From positions 62,001 to 126,000 of the forward strand of contig DAOTWD010000152.1 of the NCBI GenBank assembly GCA_034435975.1: a DNA stretch of 64,000 nt. The letters are read 5' to 3'. Of the stretch, positions 58,798 through 64,000 are shown one piece after another. A program made the translations under genes and the position numbers. The number at the start of each line of letters is the position of its first letter. Position 1 is the stretch's first letter. Below the pieces are notes generated by a model that worked only from the letters and a program-made list of their open reading frames with translations, was not told the DNA's origin and did not search any database. This stretch comes from CAKZQX01 sp034435975 (lineage in GTDB: Bacteria > Chloroflexota > Chloroflexia > Chloroflexales > Chloroflexaceae).

Positions 58798-59991
58798 TTA
58801 CAGCCGTTCAAACACTGCGGCAATGCCCTGCCCCCCACCGATGCACATCGTCACCAGGGCACGCCTGGCTCCAGTGCGCTGCAGTTCATGGGCAGCCTTC
58901 ACCACCAGAATCGCGCCAGTAGCGCCGATCGGATGGCCAAGTGAGATTCCACTGCCATTCGGATTGATGCGCGGGTCATCAGGTGACAACTCCAGGTCGC
59001 GCATAACCGCCAGTGCCTGAGCAGCGAAGGCCTCGTTCAGTTCAATCAGGTCAAAATCGTTGAGGCTTAAGCCAGTGCGTTGTAATACGTTGCGCACGGC
59101 AGGTACCGGGCCGATACCCATATACTTGGGATCAACACCTGCGAAGGCGTAGTCCACCAGGCGCATAATGGGTTTTAGACCACGCTTTTCAGCAGCGTCG
59201 CGCTCCATAATAATCACAGCGGCAGCAGCATCGTTAATAGCCGAGGCATTACCAGCGGTGACCGTTCCGGCCTTGTCAAAGGCTGGTCGCAGCTTGGCCA
59301 TACCTTCCAGGGTAGCATCGCGACGCGGGTGCTCATCAGTATCAACAATGGTTGTGCCCTTCTTTGTCTTCACTTCGATCGGCAGGATCTGCTCCTTCAA
59401 GTAGCCGTTATCCAGCGCGTTAATCGCTCGCCGGTGGCTCTCGACGGCCAGTGCATCCTGATCTTCCCGTGAGATCCCCCACTTTTTCGCGATGTTTTCG
59501 GCAGTAATGCCCATATGACAGTCATCAAATGGATCGGAAAGGGCCCCCACCATCGCATCGATTACGTTCGTATCATTCATCCGCTGACCCCAGCGCATGC
59601 TCGGTAGCCAGTACTGGGAACGGCTCATGCACTCGGCACCACCTGCCACAGCGCAGTCAATATCGCCCAGCATAATCAACTGGGCAGCAGAAATGATCGC
59701 CTGCAGGCCACTCCCACACAGCCGGTTCAAGGTCAAGGCCGGAGTTTCCTGGGGCAACCCACCTTTGATTGCCGCAACACGCGCCAGGTAATGGTCGTGG
59801 GCATCAGTGTGGATGATATTGCCGAAGATCGCATGCCCAACATCTTTGGGATCAACTCCGGCACGTTGGACAGCCTCCCGCACCACGAGTGCGGCCAGTT
59901 CAGATGGTGGAAAGTCTTTCAACGCCCCACCGTAATCGCCAATTGCCGTCCGTACACTGCTCAACACCACTACTTCACGATTGCTAGCCAT
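58798..59991 (-). CDS. phaA: Acetyl-CoA acetyltransferase (thiolase)
   Basis: A 397-residue thiolase condensing two acetyl-CoA into acetoacetyl-CoA. The acylated Cys is at 92 in LNRLCGSGLQAI, the His in NPNGSGISLGHPIGATGA, and the second Cys in MCIGGGQGIA. The N-terminus VVVLSSVRTAIGDYGGALKD and the lid region are standard. Upstream of phaB, it gives the first step of PHB synthesis. It could also work in degradation. Identification of the family is firm; the biosynthetic role is from context. Confidence 0.93.
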   Translation of the reverse strand: MASNREVVVLSSVRTAIGDYGGALKDFPPSELAALVVREAVQRAGVDPKDVGHAIFGNIIHTDAHDHYLARVAAIKGGLPQETPALTLNRLCGSGLQAIISAAQLIMLGDIDCAVAGGAECMSRSQYWLPSMRWGQRMNDTNVIDAMVGALSDPFDDCHMGITAENIAKKWGISREDQDALAVESHRRAINALDNGYLKEQILPIEVKTKKGTTIVDTDEHPRRDATLEGMAKLRPAFDKAGTVTAGNASAINDAAAAVIIMERDAAEKRGLKPIMRLVDYAFAGVDPKYMGIGPVPAVRNVLQRTGLSLNDFDLIELNEAFAAQALAVMRDLELSPDDPRINPNGSGISLGHPIGATGAILVVKAAHELQRTGARRALVTMCIGGGQGIAAVFERL

Positions 59992-60404
59992 TCATGAACC
60001 TCCTCATTAATTTGACACAAATGTCCCGGTAAAAACATTTGGCGCAGTTCGTTCTGGAGTTCTTACGAATCTGCGCCCTGTTCGCTGTACCGTCCCATCC
60101 TCCGCCTCTTCGCAGAAATGTGTTCTTCCGCCATTTGATCAGAAGCCGATGCATCCATCGACCGACAGTGGTAAAATAGTCGTTAACCTGATAGCATAGC
60201 GGGTAGATACATTATAGTATAAGATTGCCAGGTTGCAAATATTTGTATTATGCAACCGCTTTCTGGTTTGGAGAAGGCCATAGATGTGCTACGCTCAGGC
60301 GCACCTGGAGCAGGATATGGGCAAGGAAAGTAACTCTTGTGTAATCAGAGGAAGTACAATAAACTATATTCCCTGAATCTATCATGTACGTGAGGAGGCA
60401 ACGT
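59992..60404. other. Divergent intergenic region
   Basis: About 400 bases with no gene. ACATTATAGTATAAGATTGCC at 60210-60230 is AT-rich and promoter-like on both strands. GAGGAGG at 60392-60398 is the ribosome-binding site of the following acetyltransferase. Confidence 0.5.
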
Positions 60405-60956
60405 ATGGCTCAGACTCAGCGCATTGAGGCGCCAATGACAAGAGAAGTACGAGATGGACGCAAAGTGACGATCCGAGCAATCACTGAGGAGGACCGTACC
60501 GCGATGGAGGTGTTTGGCAATTCGTTGCCCGCCAATGACTCGCTCTATCTGGAGGATGATTTCCAGAATCCGGATATTATTGCGCGTCTTACCAATGCGG
60601 CAGCGGCTGAACATTGGCGTCAGTTTGTGGCCGAAGCTGAGGATGGGTCAATTGTCGGGTATACCTCAGTACGCCGATTACCCGGCTGGTCAAGCCATGT
60701 CGCTGACATCTATCTCGTTATTGATCCGCGTTGGCGTCGGATCGGGCTTGGTACCGAACTGGCACAGATGATTTTTAATGCTGCGCGGGATCTGGGAGTC
60801 GCAAAAGTAATTGTCGAGATGCTTGAGGAACAAACCGATGGCCGCGAGATTTTTCAACACCTCGGGTTTGAAGTGGAAGGAACGTTACGCAAGCATGCGC
60901 GTGATCGCAATGGTGTGCTGCATAATATGTTGATTCTCTCCTACCATATCGACTAG
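60405..60956 (+). CDS. GNAT-family N-acetyltransferase
   Basis: A 183-residue acetyltransferase. The acetyl-CoA site is in VIDPRWRRIGLGTELAQMIFNAA (R/Q-x-x-G-x-G/A), preceded by the strand IVGYTSVRRLPGWSSHVADIYLV and followed by VEMLEEQTDGREIFQHLGFEVEGTLRKHARD, the usual last strands. The substrate is unknown. The ATG at 60405 follows GAGGAGG by six bases. The TAG stop (60954-60956) lies in the first bases of repeat family A copy 2, so insertion of the repeat may have set the present C-terminus. Confidence 0.88.
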   Translation: MAQTQRIEAPMTREVRDGRKVTIRAITEEDRTAMEVFGNSLPANDSLYLEDDFQNPDIIARLTNAAAAEHWRQFVAEAEDGSIVGYTSVRRLPGWSSHVADIYLVIDPRWRRIGLGTELAQMIFNAARDLGVAKVIVEMLEEQTDGREIFQHLGFEVEGTLRKHARDRNGVLHNMLILSYHID

Positions 60957-61070
60957 TGGTTGACCACCGTGATGGTGCAGGATATGCCCGAAATGCCGTT
61001 CGTCGTTCTGTTGGTATCAGAAACGACAAACGGCGTTCTGTTATGCGCCACATAGTGGCTGACCACTGGC
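60953..61070. repeat. Dispersed repeat family A, copy 2
   Basis: It begins CTAGTGGTTGACCACCGTGA, has TGGTATCAGAAACGACAAAC in the middle and closes with ATAGTGGCTGACCACTGG, so both ends carry TAGTGG(T/C)TGACCAC. Copy 1 is at 1223-1340. The remaining bases to 61373 hold GCGCGCGGGCTTTCGGC words that can pair with GAAGCCCGCGCGC (61170-61230), and no gene. Confidence 0.75.
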
Positions 61071-61373
61071 TATCGCAAACTGACTTTCTGCCCAACTGAT
61101 GATTCAGGATGGCTGTAGATCCAGTGTCCGTAGGACACTGAGAGTTTTCGGCAGGAAGGAACAGTGCAGAGAGCGCGCGCGGGCTTTCGGCGGGTACGGT
61201 ATGCTCTGGCTGAAGCCCGCGCGCTCGTTGAATGCGAGCGGAAGAACGCGATGTACACTGACAGGTTGTAACCAGGGCTGAAACAACCTGCCAGCGGTAT
61301 CTTCGGCGTTGAACAAGGCTCGATGTGCGGGTATCGCACGGCGGATCAGGTATCAGTGTGCCAGGCGTTACAG

Positions 61374-62114
61374 CTACACAATGAGCCCCCCATCGACCGA
61401 AAGAACTTGCCCGGTAATAAAACTGGCTTCATCAGAGGCCAGAAAGAGAAAAGCGTTGGCAATATCCTCGGGTTGCCCCAGGCGACGGAGAGGGGTTCGT
61501 TCTTTGACTGCGTCCAGCACTTTTTCTGGCACGGTCTGGATCATTTCGGTGGCAGTAAATCCGGGTGCAACCGCATTGACGCGAATCCCATGAGGGCCAA
61601 GCTCACGTGCCCAGGTCTTGGTCATACCAATCACACCAGCTTTGGTGGCGACATAGTTGGTTTGACCGAAGTTGCCATGTAAGGCCACAATCGAACTGGT
61701 ACTCAAAATACAGCCACGCCCCTGAGCAATCATAATCGGTGCCACTGTGCGGGCACAGAGCCAGACTCCTTTCAGATTGACATTAATAACGGCATCCCAC
61801 TGTGCTTCGCTCATTTTCTGCATACGGGCATCGCGGGTAATACCAGCATTGTTAATCTGGATGTCAATGCCCTCCCCCCACTCATTGGCAGCCGCAATTG
61901 CGGCCTCGACCGACTCTGATTGGGAAACATCAACCTGTAGACCAAGTGCCTTGCCATCGCTGGCGTTAATTTCAGCGGCAACTGCCTCGGCGGCCTCACG
62001 GTTAATATCCGCTACCACCACCCGGGCGCCTTCACGAGCAAATGTCAACGCCGTGATCCGACCAATACCACGCCCAGAACCAGTAATGAATGCAACTCTA
62101 TCCTTTAGACGCAT
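61374..62114 (-). CDS. 3-oxoacyl reductase, FabG/PhaB type (second copy)
   Basis: A 246-residue SDR enzyme. TGSGRGIGRITAL (cofactor), VADINREAAEAVA (an Asp after the second strand, which favours NADH or mixed use), INNAGITRDARM, Ser in STSSIVALHG, Tyr/Lys in YVATKAGVIG and the closing VDGGLIV are visible. It differs from the phaB product at 58 kb in the cofactor region, so the two may differ in NADH/NADPH preference. It lies 86 bases downstream of the broken phaC, in the same direction, which suggests an ancestral phaC-phaB operon. Confidence 0.9.
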   Translation of the reverse strand: MRLKDRVAFITGSGRGIGRITALTFAREGARVVVADINREAAEAVAAEINASDGKALGLQVDVSQSESVEAAIAAANEWGEGIDIQINNAGITRDARMQKMSEAQWDAVINVNLKGVWLCARTVAPIMIAQGRGCILSTSSIVALHGNFGQTNYVATKAGVIGMTKTWARELGPHGIRVNAVAPGFTATEMIQTVPEKVLDAVKERTPLRRLGQPEDIANAFLFLASDEASFITGQVLSVDGGLIV

Positions 62115-62200
62115 CGCACATTCTCCTCACATCCTTAATTTGCAAATTAGCGAAATCTATGCGTAACCTGTTATCACGCAGTCAAGCCAGGCATCATACC

Positions 62201-62851
62201 TTATAATACCACTACCTGACACAAGTAATGTAGTGAGTGTTGACCCTGATCGGCCGCTCGCACATCTTCGCTCGAACGTACGGAGAGCCAGGTGTCCATG
62301 TGCGGCCAGAGGCGCTTGTGGACGTTACTCGCGGCCATAATCCCAATATGCCCACCAGGGCCAATCAGGAGATCTTTATCGGTGCTACGGATACAATTCA
62401 TAATACTAGTTGTACTGACATGAGGGTATGAGATGATCTTTATCAGCAATGATATTAAACACCGCTGCAAGCCAGTTGTTCAATGGCCCGGCTCCTTTTT
62501 CAGTAAAGTCAAGCGGTGCCGTCAGGAGCAATAGATGACGCAACCCGTGATCAGGGTACCTGGCGGCATAGTATCATGGCAAGCGTGGCTCCAATGCACC
62601 AGCCAGGCTTGTTGAAGTCATGCAATCCGGCGTGCGCCTGCATTTTGCGAATGGCGCGGGGAAGATAATCGAGCGCAAAATCGGCAAAATTCAAGATGCA
62701 GCCCCAGAGGTTGCGAAAAGGCATCGGTGTTAACAATATTCGCGGTTCCCTGAGCCCACACTTCTAACTTGACATCACGAAACGAACGCCAGAAACGGAT
62801 AGGGGACATTATCGTCACACTATGCTCCTGGCGACCATTTTTCGGACTCAT
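62201..62851 (-). pseudogene. phaC: Decayed PHA synthase
   Basis: Fragments of a poly(3-hydroxyalkanoate) synthase follow one another in order on the minus strand but in different frames. An N-terminal piece (RFWRSFRDVKLEVWAQGTAN) starts at 62851. A second, in another frame, reads NFADFALDYLPRAIRKM then GWCIGATLAM, the lipase-like G-x-C-x-G box with the nucleophile Cys. A one-base shift then gives YAARYPDHGLRHLLLLTAP, DFTEKGAGPLNNWL and FNIIADKDHLIP. After a stop and another shift comes the C-terminus GPGGHIGIMAASNVHKRLWP with the catalytic His. At 651 bp it is well short of a full synthase, so two or more internal deletions accompany the frameshifts. It cannot encode an active enzyme. Confidence 0.87.
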
Positions 62852-62980
62852 ATGGTGTGTCTCCTTGGACGTTTAGCGCTGGTAGGCAGATTGAGGTAAT
62901 TGTATCATAACTCGGTAGCTGGAACAGGACAGACTGGCGGCAATGTAATATAGTAGCTATAAAAACCATCATATCCTGGA

Positions 62981-63090
62981 CAGTTACACAAAGGTTACAT
63001 GATACTCTCTGGTTAGAGTGTCCCCGTCATCGCGTTCCGCTGCGGGGCCATCGTCAGTTATACAAAAGTTACATGATATACTCTGGTTAG
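62981..63090. repeat. 36-bp direct repeats, 74 bp apart
   Basis: CAGTTACACAAAGGTTACAT plus GATACTCTCTGGTTAG at 62981-63016 recurs with four changes at 63055-63090. Each unit contains a GTTACATGATA word that might be a protein-binding site. Confidence 0.8.
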
Positions 63091-63252
63091 CGTTACGCTC
63101 GATTTTTACCACCATACATCTGCCCGTCGATGGTCAGGACATATGGATTCCCCCAGACCACTTTCTGTTCGATGAATTGGACAGGAGTGAGAAGGATTGC
63201 ACACCTGTGGGGAATAGATCTTGCATTCTGGGCGGACAGAGCATACCATAGT

Positions 63253-63403
63253 ACTTCAACGAGCCTTCATCTCGGCCGGGGTGCGCGGGGGCCTGGCGAG
63301 AAGAGAGGAGCGAGGAAAGAGAACCCTCGCTCCTCTCCCGCTCCTCCCTCGGAGGAGCGAAGCCGCGCCGCGCCTTCCTACCCAGGGGATGTCTCGTTGG
63401 AGG
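63253..63403 (-). repeat. MITE-like element F, copy 2
   Basis: Inverted relative to 47931-48058. It ends in GTCTCGTTGGAGGA and starts ACTTCAACGAGCC, with GAGAACCCTCGCTCCTCTCC and CTTCCTACCCAGGGG inside. It is about 20 bp longer than copy 1. Confidence 0.82.
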
Positions 63404-63785
63404 AATAGAATAAAAATCTGGCGAATGGGGTCAGGGAGGAATACCTCTTCCCCCTGGGGAACACTGTTGTGTTCATGCCGATTGGTGGGACGACAGGGAG
63501 AACAGGTACGATTCACCAGCACAGAGCACAGGTATGCCTGTCTCTGCCTGAATATCCCTATCCATTTTGTTGAAACCTGGCTGAAAAGCTTGCCGGGTGT
63601 GGGTTGGGATTGGCTCAGGGCAGAGATATAAGATTGACACGGAGCGCTGGTACCAATCTTGATTGACTGGATGCAGCACGGAACCTTACATCTGGTCGAG
63701 CCTATTTTTCAAACCCTCATGTCGCGCATCAGATCTGAACGAGGGGTATGTGAAGAATAACTGGGAAGCAGAAAGGATACGATCG

Positions 63786-64000
63786 ATGACCATGGAGTCA
63801 ACCGATCAGGTTGCACAGGTATTTATCGTGCTGAATCCCGTTGCAGGTAGGAGTGTCATCGATACAGTACGTGCGACGCTTGATCGCTATTTTGATTCGC
63901 ATGCCTGGGATTGTGAACTGTATGAGACGACGGGGGCGGAGGATGTAGCGAGAGTTGTACAGGATGCCCTGGTGCGTGGATGTGATATGGTGGTAGCTGC
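63786..64000 (+). CDS. Diacylglycerol kinase/sphingosine-kinase-type lipid kinase (3' end outside window)
   Basis: Only the first 71 codons are present. VAQVFIVLNPVAGRSVIDTVRATLDRYF at residues 8-35 holds the NPxxG phosphate-binding start of the DAGK catalytic domain, and CELYETTGAEDVARVVQDAL followed by GCDMVVAA is the beginning of the second strand-helix unit leading to the GGDGT motif beyond the edge. The product should phosphorylate a diacylglycerol or related lipid. The ATG at 63786 follows AAAGGATAC; an in-frame ATG two codons later is possible. Confidence 0.85.
   Translation, partial: MTMESTDQVAQVFIVLNPVAGRSVIDTVRATLDRYFDSHAWDCELYETTGAEDVARVVQDALVRGCDMVVA

Larger units (their letters stand above)
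62852..63785. other. Gene-free region before the diacylglycerol kinase gene
   Basis: Over 900 bases without a recognisable gene. It contains a 36-base direct repeat (62981-63016 and 63055-63090) and MITE-like element F copy 2 (63253-63403). The open frames from 63221 to 63631 run through the repeat and are not believable. Confidence 0.75.

Overview
The window reads as chromosomal DNA from a filamentous phototroph-like member of the Chloroflexota, most likely order Chloroflexales. This is an inference. It rests on a tmRNA whose encoded tag (ANNHTRVQPRLALAA) is close to the tag I recall for Chloroflexus, on an MGDG-synthase-like glycosyltransferase, on a PduO-type cobalamin adenosyltransferase, on a secreted glycosidase ending in a YLPL-type tail, and on intergenic spaces full of short dispersed repeats. 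No phage, insertion sequence, CRISPR array, tRNA or rRNA gene was recognised.

Layout. 0-5.3 kb: the end of a pyruvate/oxaloacetate carboxyltransferase, then ftsY with a tiny zinc ribbon, a lipoprotein and a membrane patatin. 5.6-13.4 kb: a pRiA4b-type protein, threonine aldolase, and a split pantothenate locus (panE with an M20 peptidase on the minus strand; panB, a GGCT-fold protein, panC and aguB on the plus strand). 13.4-13.8 kb: ssrA (tmRNA) with a consensus promoter and a shared terminator. 13.9-21.5 kb: pspC, a DsbA-like protein, nfi, an O-methyltransferase, an ANTAR regulator, rpsU, prfA and an adenosine deaminase. 21.6-27.8 kb (minus): glycosidase, MGDG-like glycosyltransferase, cobalamin adenosyltransferase, DNA methyltransferase, carA. 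28-34 kb: a GT4 glycosyltransferase, a broken PIN toxin with its antitoxin, and thrC with a stand-alone aconitase-swivel protein and an RlmD-like methyltransferase. 34.5-41.5 kb: mltG, aroE, prepilin peptidase, a membrane protein, and gyrB carrying a mini-intein. 41.7-48.9 kb: lytic transglycosylase, phoU, a PQ-repeat/beta-helix surface protein, a DsbA-like lipoprotein. 48.9-52.5 kb: cyanophycinase and cyanophycin synthetase. 53-62.9 kb: a CBS protein, a large MalT/SARP-type regulator, and a PHA set (phasin-like protein, phaB, phaA, a second reductase and a decayed phaC). The window ends inside a diacylglycerol-kinase-family gene.

How the genes fit together. Most genes are housekeeping genes in two- to four-gene runs. 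The right half groups two storage polymers: cyanophycin (nitrogen; synthesis and hydrolysis genes side by side) and polyhydroxyalkanoate (carbon). The local PHA synthase has lost coding capacity through deletions and frameshifts, while the thiolase, both reductases and the phasin-like gene remain open. Either another synthase exists elsewhere in the genome or PHA formation has been lost or rerouted.

The most unusual features are the HEN-less gyrB intein, the phaC relic, several families of 75-170 bp repeats (some with terminal inverted repeats), three genes whose 3' end including the stop region is duplicated 55-71 bp downstream, and a nested 190-bp palindrome upstream of mltG. All functions come from reading motifs by eye. 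No alignment or database search was possible, and start codons were chosen from ribosome-binding sites and domain boundaries.
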